NCBI GenBank assembly: GCA_964058805.1
Contig: CAXKVV010001138.1
Coordinates: forward strand, 1 to 19,517
From: Schoenoplectus triqueter
Lineage: Eukaryota; Streptophyta; Magnoliopsida; Poales; Cyperaceae
DNA: 19,517 bases
Direction of reading: 5' to 3'
Under the pieces are notes generated by a model that worked only from the letters and a program-made list of their open reading frames with translations, did not search any database and was not told the DNA's origin. The position numbers and the translations under genes are program-made. This document shows, piece after piece, positions 10,690-19,517 of this stretch (position 1 is the first letter of the stretch; each line of letters starts with the position of its first letter).

Positions 10690-11010
10690 AATAAGCATGA
10701 GTACAAGTCAAAGATAAAACTTTAGATGAACCAGAGCCTAAGAGTTCAGAAACATTAGGGAGCTTAGGGTGAAGTTCTTGCCCCAATAATAAACAAGAAC
10801 ACTTCTAACATTTGTTGTATGTGTTAGAGACAATTGATGGAAACAACAATGAAGTTGACAGAAGTATGGCTAGACAATCAATATCACTGCATAGCTAGGA
10901 TAGCTAGAATTATATTGATTATATAGATATGCTGATGCATTTATGACACATAGGGTATACATAGAGTAGTGTAGTATAGAAATAAAAGAGAGAAAATAAT
11001 TATAAATCAC
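10690..11010. repeat. Direct duplication, copy A
   Basis: Shared runs with copy B include CTTGCCCCAAT, GAACACTTCT/AAACACTTCT, TTAGAGACAATT, AAGTTGACAGAAGT/AAATTGACAGAAGT and TTTATGACA, in the same order and orientation. Similarity is moderate with small indels, so the duplication is old. No function is recognised in either copy. Confidence 0.7.
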
Positions 11011-11262
11011 CACGAGAAAAATTGGATTTAGAACCGGCTATTTAGAATCGGTTTTTAAAAAAATAGCTGCTAAAAGATTCGAGTGGCATGATTGTAAATT
11101 TTATTAAAATTATTAAAATCGGTATTGTAAAACAACCGGTTACAATTTTTTTTATAACCGGTTATATGAAAACCGATTCTAATTGAATCGATTAAAATCG
11201 ATAATAAATAACCGGTTCTAAAATTTTTATTTTAAAACCGGTTTTAGCAAAAACAGGTTCTA
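11011..11262. mobile_element. CACTA-like element fragment rich in AACCGGTT palindromes
   Basis: It begins CACCACGAGAAAAATTGG, close to the CACTACAAGAAAAAT-type ends of many plant CACTA elements. Within 250 bp the motif AACCGGTT or a one- or two-base variant occurs at least seven times in both orientations, as expected of subterminal transposase-binding repeats. The right end still shows GTTCTAAAT but then diverges, so the terminal CACTA on that side is missing. It sits exactly between copies A and B of a direct duplication. Confidence 0.5.
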
Positions 11263-11560
11263 AATTCTAACACAAGCACAAGCCAAATGTAAAGTTCGTG
11301 ATGAACCTTAGAATAACAACTTGGGATGAAGCACTTGCCCCAATGATGAATATAAACACTTCTGACATCTGCGATATATATTAGAGACAATTATTGGAAG
11401 TAACAATGAAATTGACAGAAGTGCAGCTAGACAAGTAATGCACTGAGATAGATAGATCGGTGTATTTATGACATTGAGAATATATATAGAGGAGTAGTGT
11501 AGTGTATAAATAAGAGCGAGAAATAATTGTAAACATTTAGTTGAATCAATAGAAAATAAC
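11263..11560. repeat. Direct duplication, copy B
   Basis: This is the second copy of the segment at 10690-11010, offset by about 570 bp and separated from it by the CACTA-like fragment. It ends near AATAATTGTAAACA, matching AATAATTATAAATCA at the end of copy A. Confidence 0.7.
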
Positions 11561-11818
11561 TTTCAGAGTAATTTTTTCTTCTCCCAGATTTAGTAAATAT
11601 GTATTATTCTCTTTTAATTTAGTTTTTTTATCTATTTTTATTTATCAGAGTGAACACCTATGTCAGACCTCGAAATAATATTTTGAATATAAAGAATTTG
11701 AGATAGATTTTGAGAACAAGTCTAGAGGACTTTAAAATCAACAAAAATCAACAAAAGAAAAGAAACTTGTGAGAGAACAGAGGTAGAGATAGCAAAATAA
11801 TAAGCTACTATTCTCTTA

Positions 11819-13240
11819 GGGTCCGTTTGAAAAATTAAAGAATAGTTTTGGAAGAGTGGTAATTTTGGAAGAGTGATAGAATAGTATTTTTTTTTTGGAA
11901 GAGTGGTAGAAGAGTTGTATTCTTGACTATTCAGAAGAGCGAAAATATCGTTTGGCAGTTGTTACTCAGAATAGTTAAAATATGGATAATTATGATACTA
12001 ATAATGATGATGATAATAATAATAATAATAGTAAAATAATAATCATAATAGTAACGTATTAATAATAATAATCAAGTAATAAAAAATAATCATAACAAAT
12101 AATAATATTATAATAGTAATATAATAAAAATATAAACATAATCATAATATAGTAATATAATAATAAAAAAATATATTTATAATCATAATTATAATAATAT
12201 AATAATAATAAGTAATCATAATTTTAATAATATAATAATAATCATAATCATAATCATGATAATAATAATTATAGTAATAATCATAATAATATAACCATAA
12301 TCATAATAATATAACAATAAAAATATAATCATAATCATAAAAATAATTAAAAATAATTATCATTATAATAATATAATAATAAATTAATCATAACTATAAT
12401 CAACATATAATAATATAATACAACATAATAAAATAATAATAAAGTAATAAAAAATAATCATAATAAATAATAATATTATAATAATAATATAATAAAAATA
12501 AAACATAATCATAATATAGTAATATAATAATAAAAATTATTATTATAATCATAATTATAATAATATAATAATAATAAGTAATCATAATTTTAATAATATA
12601 ATCATAATATAATAATCATAATCATAATCATGATAATAATAATTATAGTCATAATCATAATAATATAACCGTAATCATAATCATAATAATATAATAATAA
12701 AAATATAATCATAATCATAAAAATAATTAAAAATAATTATAATTATAATAATATAATAATAAATTAATCATCACTATAATAAACATATAATAATATAATA
12801 CAACATAATAAAATAATAATAAGTAATAATAATCATAATCATAATCATTATAATATAATAAATAATATAATAATACTAATGGTAACGATAATGTAATAAC
12901 AATAATGATAATAATAATTTAACAATAATATAATGATAATAATAATAAATCATAATAATCATAATATTAATATAATAATAAATTATAATCATAAATATAA
13001 ATATAATATAATAATATAATAATACTAAATCTTAATCATAATCATAATATAATAATATAATATAATATAACCTAACAATAATCGTTATTCCGACGAGAGC
13101 TAATCCAGTACATCACCTATAAATTGGTATACCGAATTAGCACTATTCAACTTAGTCTAAAATTTGTTTGGCAAATTAATTCGTCGGAATAACTATTCTA
13201 TTCCAACTTTTTGCTATTCCATTGAGCGCCAAACACTCCC
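11819..13240. mobile_element. Harbinger/Tourist-type non-autonomous element, interior filled with AAT satellite
   Basis: The left end reads TTA|GGGTCCGTTTG and the right end reads CAAACACTCCC|TTA, giving terminal repeats of the form GGGnnnGTTTG and a TTA target duplication on both sides. TTA duplications and G-rich ends of this type are established features of the PIF/Harbinger superfamily. Near the left end GGAAGAGTGGTA-like sequence is repeated three times (about 11850, 11868 and 11897). Near the right end there is an internal hairpin with 13-bp arms, GTTATTCCGACGA at 13084 and its complement at 13181. Between them lies about 1.1 kb of AT-only repeat and no transposase. The terminal repeats are short and imperfect, so the assignment is probable, not certain. 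Confidence 0.65.
11998..13080. repeat. AAT/ATAATC-type satellite, about 1.1 kb
   Basis: The strand is built almost only from A and T with scattered TCAT or GAT, in runs such as ATAATAATAATC. A higher-order unit of about 368 bp is repeated: AAGTAATAAAAAATAATCAT starts at 12074 and again at 12442, and a third partial start is seen at 12821. The - strand frame at 12400-12585 is a translation of this repeat, not a gene. Confidence 0.92.
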
Positions 13241-13711
13241 TTATTCTTTTGAATGAGCCCTGAGAACAGACTAGTTCCTTTGATTAATTATATTGCTGTA
13301 CTGCTGCGCAGTTAACTGTACTGAAGTCTAAACCACTATTGAATCATTACTCTCTCACGCAATCAACCTCAGCGAGGAGAGTATTAAAAACACATTCCGC
13401 ATTTTTGCTCTATGAGCTAGAGATCAGCATCTTAATTCTCAATTGCAACACATCCAATATAGAACCGGCACCGGTGTGATCTCTAATCTCTTACATTTAT
13501 TTCAAAAAAGAAACGTTCTTCCTTACGATTGGCTTCCCACAATAATAATATTGGAGTTGAAAGAAAACGACAAGTATTAAACTACATATTTTGAATGGTT
13601 CGGATCCTATACAGCGGGACCAGGAAGTTAAACATGATGTAAGCACATTATATTTTAAAGAGGTAGTTTGATCAGTGATTCAGACATTGTTCTCCTTTTT
13701 GCTTATTTTGT
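13241..13711. other. Unassigned intergenic stretch
   Basis: This gap between two transposons has slightly higher GC than its neighbours and a palindromic ACCGGCACCGGTG-like run near 13465. No gene, RNA or transposon end could be supported. Confidence 0.4.
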
Positions 13712-14765
13712 CACTACTATAGAAAAATGCTTTTATAATCCTATTTAATAGCGGTTATATAATAGAACAGTTATAAAAAATATTAATAGCGGTTGTTTAA
13801 TAACAACCGCTATTAAAATTGAGCTTTTATAGCGGTTGCTATTAAACAACTGTTATTAAAGTCTTTTATAGCGGTTCTACTAAAGAGCCGCTTTTAAAGG
13901 GTACCTTTAATAGTGGTCCCTCCAAAAAATCACTATTAAAGGTCAACCTTTAATAGCGGTCGTTCAATAGCAACCGCTATAAAAGGGGTCCTATGAATAT
14001 GTACCACTGTCCACGGATCGCCAATATATTTTTTAATCTATAGCGTTCATTTTAATCGATCCAACACTTAGAAATCACTCAGAAAATTCTCACGGATTCA
14101 TCCCTTTCTTACCTAAATATATATTATTCTTCACCCCCCATTTATCTCTCATTTTCTTTTCATCTTCCCAATTTCTCAAAATTCAAACACAAAATATCAA
14201 ACAAAAAGTTTAAGGTTTTAAAAAAATAGAACATATTTTTTGTTTTGTTCTTTTTAAATTTATTTGTTTATTCATTCTTTTTTATTTTCTGTTCAAAATT
14301 TTTGTTCAAATTTCGAATTCAAATTATTTTTTTTTCAAATTTTGAATTCAAAATACTTTTCTGTTTTAAATTTTTAATTCGAATTGTGATCAAATTTAAA
14401 ACTCAAATTATTTTTATGTTCTAAATTTTTTGTTCAAATTAGTTTTAAAATTTTGAATTTAAAATTTGTGTTTTAGAATGAAAAAATAAAAAAATTAAAA
14501 GCTGACGGATGTGACTGTTGTACAGCTGTCACATATGTTAGCAGTTTTTTTAAATTCGGCACAACTCTTTAATAGCGGTTGTTATATAACAACCATTATT
14601 AAAGTATATCCTTTAATAGCGGTTGTTATATAACAACCGTTATTAAAGGGTATTCTTTAATAGCGGTTCTCAAGACTTTTTATAGCATCTATCAATTATA
14701 ACTCCTTTGGATCGCTATAAAATATGATTTTGACCGCACTATTAAAGGCAGATTGTGTAGTAGTG
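13712..14765. mobile_element. CACTA (En/Spm) non-autonomous element, 1054 bp, TGT target duplication
   Basis: The left end reads TGT|CACTACTATAGAAAAATGC and the right end GATTGTGTAGTAGTG|TGT. CACTACTA ends and a 3-bp target duplication are diagnostic of this superfamily. Subterminal regions at about 13745-13985 and 14567-14720 are packed with AATAGCGGTTGTT units in both orientations, several arranged as near-perfect palindromes; such arrays are known to bind the TNPA-type transposase accessory protein in En/Spm. The middle (about 14000-14560) is AT-rich with recurring TTCAAATTTTGAATTC-like runs and no transposase frame, so movement would need enzymes supplied from elsewhere. Confidence 0.88.
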
Positions 14766-15465
14766 TGTAAGAGGGAAATAAACACGGATAGAAGGTTAAC
14801 AATAAAAAAATTGATGTTTGAAGCCCGCCCAGGGGCGGGGGAAGGGTTAACATTTATATTTAGTACATAACAGCAACAAAAACTTGACCAATTCATTTTC
14901 CCAAAAGAAAGTTCTGCTCTTATTTTATCTCCCAAATGGCTTCTTTATAGTTCTAGTTAGTAAACAATTTGACATATAATCCTGTTTTCTAGGTGGGATT
15001 AATGTCCTTTCTTAATTTGTTCGTGTATATTGAGTAATCTATGGAGGCATAAAAACTCTCAAATCTGATTCTTTGTGAAGTGGAACCAACAATGTTAACA
15101 ATTAATACAATATTGATGCCCACACAAAAAATATCAAACAGTATTTGCCACGAACCAAATTTATAATTAAAGGACTTAATTGTAGCCTGACAAAACATCA
15201 AGTATCAAGTGATAAGGCAACCTCGGAAGGTGTCCCATCTCAATCATAATGCAGTAACCCCCACTACCGCAAATTCTCTTTTTTAATTTTTTTGATCTTT
15301 GTGTTTACCCCTGAAAGGTTGAAAGAAGAAATACAAGAGAAAAAGTCAAGACCAAACCCTAAGAGCTGAAGCAATACAATCCCTGTACTACATGGAATAG
15401 TGTCAATGCTAAGCCAGTATTTTGATACAATCAATCACAAGAAAATCTCAATGTGATTTTGCTTT
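14766..15465. other. Intergenic DNA, no supported gene
   Basis: A strongly GC-rich hairpin, CCCGCCCAGGGGCGGG, stands out at about 14824-14839. Two - strand frames (14696-14935 and 14989-15201) show no domain and differ in character from the NAC exons, so they are not called. Confidence 0.4.
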
Positions 15466-15469
15466 CAAG

Positions 15470-15705
15470 GCTGATCTGGTGCCAAAACTGTGAGCAACCA
15501 CCTAACCATGCTTTAATTTGTGTCAATTGCTGATAAGTAGTCAGCTCTTTGACCAAATTACCCTCATATTAAGGGATTGAAAGTAAATTTCACAAGACTG
15601 ATCAGGTGCCAAAGCTGGGAGCAACCATCTGATCAAGTCAAGATTTGTATCAATTGTTGACAAGTAATCAACTTTTGATCAAATCAAACCCTAATAAGCA
15701 TCAGT
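15470..15705. repeat. Diverged tandem duplication, spacing about 127 bp
   Basis: The runs ctgatctggtgccaaaactg (15471) and ctgatcaggtgccaaagctg (15598) begin two similar segments. Both continue with GAGCAACCA, TTTGT(G/A)TCAATTG and AAGTA(G/A)TCA(G/A)CT. No coding potential was recognised. Confidence 0.75.
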
Positions 15706-16100
15706 GATGGTGTTAATCAGGGTGGAGTTTCTGCAGAGAGAATTTATTTGACAGAGACACTGAGCTACAACTGTGAGAAATTAGGATTAATTGAGAAGAA
15801 AATAGGGTTTTATTGATCAAGGAATTTTTAGCACAAGCAAACAGGGGTAAAATGGGAATTAAAAAATATAGAGATGATCATCATGAATTTAGGGATTTTT
15901 AGTGAAAATTTAATGAATTTTGGAGAAGGAGAGATATTTTTAAAAATTCATGAAACAATTCAGATTGAAAAAAAATTTCCTGATTAGTTGGAAGGTGCTG
16001 ATGGGTACAACTTGGGGACCAGGGATGTTCTGTGTGCAATTGAGGGACACTAAGCAAAGGAACACCTAAATGGCGCTGGAGCTATTTATTTTGAAAGATC
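15706..16100. other. Unassigned intergenic stretch
   Basis: AT-rich sequence with no open frame of note and no repeat I could match within the window. The right part grades into the GC-richer island that follows. Confidence 0.35.
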
Positions 16101-16464
16101 AAATATTTGCATGAGCTCGGCGCACCTTCACTGTGTCTCATTAAACACGACAGATGGGCCCAGATCACATACACCGGATCCACCCGACTCACGCCATCTC
16201 TCTCCTTCACTCCTTTCATTGCTGCTGGGTCCCACAGGGCAGAGCCTTCCTCCTTTCTTCCCTGCTGCGATTTATTCCTCTTTAACTCGATTTTTCTAAC
16301 AGAAAACCAATTGAAAATGGAAAAGGGCTCAATCGGTTATGGAATTTTGCAAATGATATGCCATTGGAAAGCTCTTGGTGAATAGAACATGCTAGAAAGG
16401 TTTGTTTTTAGTATGGTTTACTGTACATCACTCACATGAGAGATGAAGTTTGCTCGGTCAAAAC

Positions 16465-16854
16465 ATGGTGAGGACAATCCAGCGGTTGAAAGCCTTGATT
16501 AATTGGTCATGGAGCCTCCTTGAACTCACACGACGCCAACTAGAGTCCTTGATCAGCTTATGGAGGCGTCCTGTGTAGTGTACCACCAACCCACCCATTG
16601 TGTCAGAAAATGAGTTGCTCGAATTAAGTCCCGAGACACAGAAACAACTGAACAAATGAGGTAAATCAATTTCTGGGGCTAATGTGGTGCTCAACAAGAT
16701 TAGAATTAGGGAAATTGATGAGGTGATTAGTGAATTACACTTTGTGCGACCCTTTTTCGCGCCTCTCACCGCCCTGAAAAAGGAACTGGACGATGAATTG
16801 CGGAAGAAGGACACGGAGATCCCTCTAAGTGTGCATTGGGGTATATTTATATAA
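16465..16854 (+). pseudogene. Possible broken exon of an unidentified gene
   Basis: One + strand frame stays open from an ATG at 16465 to a stop at 16852-16854, except for TAG at 16576 and TGA at 16657. It reads like protein: KALINWSWSLLELTRRQLES near the start, LSPETQKQLNK before the TGA, then a charged, helix-like stretch ending LKKELDDELRKKDTEI. GC content is clearly above the surrounding DNA. Just upstream (16100-16300) is a similarly GC-rich patch with a GGGCCCA site and pyrimidine-rich runs, which could be an old promoter or leader. I do not recognise the family. The antisense frame at 16458-16925 is longer without stops but has poor protein texture. This could be a captured gene fragment, a pseudogene or chance. 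Confidence 0.35.
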
Positions 16855-16929
16855 ATTTGGAATGCACATTTAAAGGTTTTAAAGATTGTGGGGTCTTTAA
16901 GATTCCAATGGGCGCAAGCCCCCATTGTT

Positions 16930-17985
16930 AATTACCCTGGGCTTTGAACCCGAGGAACCTCTGATTAAGAAAGAGAAAATAAACAAAATAGTTAAGCAAT
17001 TTTAAGCGGTCACTGTGAGTAAGGGCATGAAATATATGGAGTTTTCAAGGTAGTTTACACCTTGTGAATTGACTTTTTATTTTTTATTGATAAAATGATT
17101 TATTTATTTATTATTTGAACTTATCTTATTTAAATTTATTTAGTCTTGAATATATTGAGATTTATTTTTATTTTAGATTAAGGTTGGTTTAATTCTAAAA
17201 TTGAATTTTTTTATTTGATAATAAGAAAAAAAAAGTCTTTTAGTTTATTATTATTATTTTTACTAATATTTTATTTATTTATTGATATTTAAATTTATTT
17301 AATTTTGAAATTGAGAGTTACTTTTTATTTTTTTATTTTGATCTTTATTTTAGGTGAATGTTGATTTAGTTTTAAAATTGAATTTATCTTTAATTGGTAA
17401 AAATAAAAATCATAAAGTCTTTTACTTTTTATTTATGTATTTATTTATTTAATTCATTTTTATTTAATTTCGAATAAGAGTTATATTTATTTTATTATTT
17501 TATATTTTTATTCATTATATATTTAATTTTGTTTATTTTTGTATTTTTGTATATTTTTATTTAGAATTTGATTTAATGAATAAAAATTATATTTATTTAT
17601 ATTAAGAAAATTTTTATCTTATTATTTTTTATGTTATTTCTTTTTATTATATATTTTCAACGAATGCATTACTTTTATTTTATTTTATTATGATTTTTAT
17701 TCTAATTGTTATATTTTATCTTGAAATGATTATTCTTTAATTAAAATGATTTATTATGAAACTATTTTTAATTTATTATCTTAATATCTATTTATAAAGA
17801 AATTTTATTATATTTTTATTTATACTTATTATCAAAATATTTATGATTTTAAAATATTTTTTTAGAATGGACCATAATATTTTTCTGATTTTTATCGGTA
17901 AAGAAAAATATAATCATGTAGTGATCTTTTTAGACTTTTTGAGAAAAATATATTAGTAAGATACTAATTTTATTTGATAAAAATA
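16930..17985. repeat. Very AT-rich DNA with diverged direct repeats
   Basis: Two segments beginning near 17171 (attttagattaaggttggt) and 17349 (attttaggtgaatgttgat) share the order TAAAATTGAATTT, then AAGTCTTTTA, at a spacing of about 178 bp. A shorter, partly deleted version may lie at about 17070-17170. The rest is ATTTATTT-type simple sequence. No gene is present. Confidence 0.45.
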
Positions 17986-18310
17986 TCAATGACAATGTTA
18001 TGAACAATTTTTAGTTTGAACATTTTTTAATTTGAATCCTTTAAAATATTGTTTCGGGAGGAATATTAGAAATGGACAAATCTGAAAACTTACGAAGATT
18101 TCAGCAGATAATACTGTTTTTTTGTTTTTTTAGAGTAAAATGAGTTTATAACATACAGATTTTATTTAACAGAAATATGAAATTGGATGTTATGAACAAC
18201 TTTTATGTTGAACACTTTTCATTTTGAGCTCTTAAAAGTACTGTTTTGAGCAAAATACCAGCAGAGCACGGTTCTGAAAATCAGGAGCTGTCAGGATTAT
18301 TTTGCTTATT
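17986..18310. repeat. Diverged direct repeat, spacing about 192 bp
   Basis: The run GTTATGAACAA occurs at 17997 and at 18189. Each is followed by TTTTA(G/T)(T/G)TTGAACA, a TTTT-rich stretch and TTGA(A/G)(T/C)(C/T). The second copy continues into a GC-richer run, GAGCACGGTTCTG, near 18266. No coding sequence is seen. Confidence 0.6.
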
Positions 18311-18733
18311 TGAAAGGTATTTAAAGCGTATTTTTGCATGAAAATTTATATACAAACTCCTCTTGATATGTATTTTATGAATATAAAATAATATATATAT
18401 GTCACATTTACGGATCGGTACAGTTTTTTAATTCTTTTCTGATAAAGGACTGAACTGGACAGCAGAGGATATTTTGAATATTTTTAGAGAATCTATTAAA
18501 GAAAATATTTCAAAAAAAATATGAACATTTTAAGGAGTATATTTGTGATAACTTTCATTTTGATAATATTTTTAGTTAAGCCTATCTTAAATGTGTTTTA
18601 AAAGGATTTTTATTCAACAGAAAAATAAAAAAGAAAAATTTATTTTTATAGAAGGTAATTATCAATTGTATAGGGGAATATGCATATATAAGAATGTAAT
18701 TTTAAAAAAAATATTTTAAATCTCAACAGAAGC
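18311..18733. other. AT-rich DNA, nothing assigned
   Basis: Poly(A) and poly(T) runs and a short TATATATA tract near 18390 are visible. A weak third echo of the preceding repeat may lie near 18545, but it is too diverged to call. Confidence 0.35.
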
Positions 18734-18734
18734 A

Positions 18735-18821
18735 AGCACTCGCGGCTGTGTATAACCGGCACAAGCTTATACTCCCCAAAACTAGGCACTCGCGGCTGTG
18801 TATTAGCCGGCACCAAAGCTA
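18735..18821. repeat. Pair of GC-rich direct repeats (GCACTCGCGGCTGTGTAT)
   Basis: The run GCACTCGCGGCTGTGTAT begins at 18736 and 18786. In both copies it is followed within a few bases by GCCGGCAC or ACCGGCAC and then AAGCT. Copies are 50 bp apart and nearly identical over about 33 bp, in otherwise AT-rich surroundings. Confidence 0.85.
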
Positions 18822-19011
18822 AGAGGAGTTTGTTGGTTTTTATTATGCTTAAATTTAAATTCATATAAAGTGATATGAAGCTCCAAAAATTATGAAAATT
18901 TACAGAGAGATGCACTATAACTAGATCTAGATGCTTACAAAATTTCAATTAAATCGGAGTAGCAGAGATATGATTTTTTATTTTCGAATCAGATCAGGGG
19001 CAAAAGCGGAA

Positions 19012-19517
19012 AATGCTGTACCAGTATTTGCTGTTTTTCAGATTTAAAAAGGCTATAACTTTTTACAGAAAAATCAAAAAAATATAAAATTAGTTTCTAT
19101 AGATTCATATGACTTATTTCTACAAGATCTGAAAGTTTTATAAGATTTAGAGTAGATCTCATCCTATTTTTCTTTTTATTGCATTTTCAGTCATTTTAGA
19201 GCTGATTTTGTGTTTATAAGGAATTCATTGATCTTAAACGGTTTAAATACATCATTTAGCATCAATCTAACATTCAATGATGTTTGTATGAAGATTTGAG
19301 CCAAAAGAAAAATAAAAAAAATGAAAAAAATGAAAAAAAAATGAAAAAGGGAAAGAGAAAATGGATGTTACCAGAACTTGCTGTTTTTTAGAATTAAAAA
19401 GGCTATAACTTTTTATAGAAAAATCAAAAAAATGTAAAATCAGTTTCTGTAGATTCATATGACTTATTTCTATGAGATCTGAAATTTTATAAGATTTGGA
19501 GAAGATCTTATCCCGTT
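19012..19517. repeat. Long direct repeat, spacing 350 bp, second copy cut by the window end
   Basis: AAAAAGGCTATAACTTTTTA occurs at 19046 and 19396, and the similarity extends at least from about 19017 to 19170 in the first copy and 19367 to 19517 in the second. Both include GATTCATATGACTTATTTCT and AGATCTGAAA. This style resembles the long LTRs of plant Ty3/gypsy elements, but no LTR border, primer site or gag/pol is visible here, so that origin is inference. Confidence 0.75.

Noticed and set aside
10372..10698. Overlapping frames on both strands (- strand 108 codons, + strand 74 codons)
   Set aside because: Neither shows a family motif or a sensible start context, and the region borders transposon and duplication sequence.
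10690..11560. Copies A and B read as LTRs of a miniature retrotransposon (TRIM)
   Set aside because: Copy starts lack a shared TG end, and no tRNA primer site follows copy A; the space between carries CACTA-like subterminal repeats instead.
12400..12585. Open frame coding only Tyr, Ile, Leu, Phe and similar residues
   Set aside because: It is a translation of the AAT satellite.
16458..16925. 155-residue - strand open frame
   Set aside because: It is antisense to the more protein-like + strand frame, is rich in Ser runs and odd hydrophobic stretches, and shows no known motif.
16925..16975. CGGGTTCAAAGCCC on the - strand, similar to a tRNA T-arm
   Set aside because: No anticodon arm, D arm or acceptor pairing at the right distance.
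18735..18821. Possible CRISPR-like repeat pair
   Set aside because: Only two copies, in a plant nuclear context with no cas genes.

Overview
This is AT-rich nuclear DNA from a flowering plant. The evidence is a spliced NAC transcription-factor gene with GT-AG introns, a decayed Ty1/copia retrotransposon, several plant-type DNA transposons (CACTA, Harbinger/Tourist-like, hAT-like) and long AT microsatellites. The clade within angiosperms cannot be fixed from this window. The only gene that looks intact is the NAC gene; nearly everything else is transposon relic or simple repeat.

Layout. Positions 1-2297 hold the 3' half of a Ty1/copia element on the + strand: broken reverse transcriptase and RNase H, a polypurine tract, and one LTR of about 406 bp. 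Positions 3143-6402 hold the NAC gene on the - strand: three coding exons, two introns and a predicted 267-residue protein. Intron 2 carries a 380-bp inverted-repeat transposon (MITE) that can fold back on itself almost completely. Intron 1 carries a 65-bp tandem duplication. Positions 6403-10030 are the NAC upstream region and then AT-rich DNA with no gene I can support.

Positions 10034-14765 form a cluster of non-autonomous DNA transposons: a hAT-like relic; a diverged direct duplication of about 300 bp flanking a CACTA-like fragment; a 1.42-kb element with Harbinger/Tourist-type ends and TTA target duplications, filled with about 1.1 kb of AAT-type satellite; and a 1054-bp CACTA element with TGT target duplications and palindromic subterminal repeats. 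Positions 14766-16100 are mostly unassigned, with a 127-bp-spaced tandem duplication. A more GC-rich island at 16100-16930 contains what may be a broken exon of a gene I cannot name. From 17000 to the end the DNA is very AT-rich with several layers of diverged direct repeats. It resembles old LTR or heterochromatic repeat DNA, and the last repeat runs off the window.

Nothing here forms a multi-gene system. The best leads are the foldback element inside the NAC intron, the satellite-filled Harbinger-like element, the palindromic CACTA ends, and the unidentified relic near 16.5 kb.
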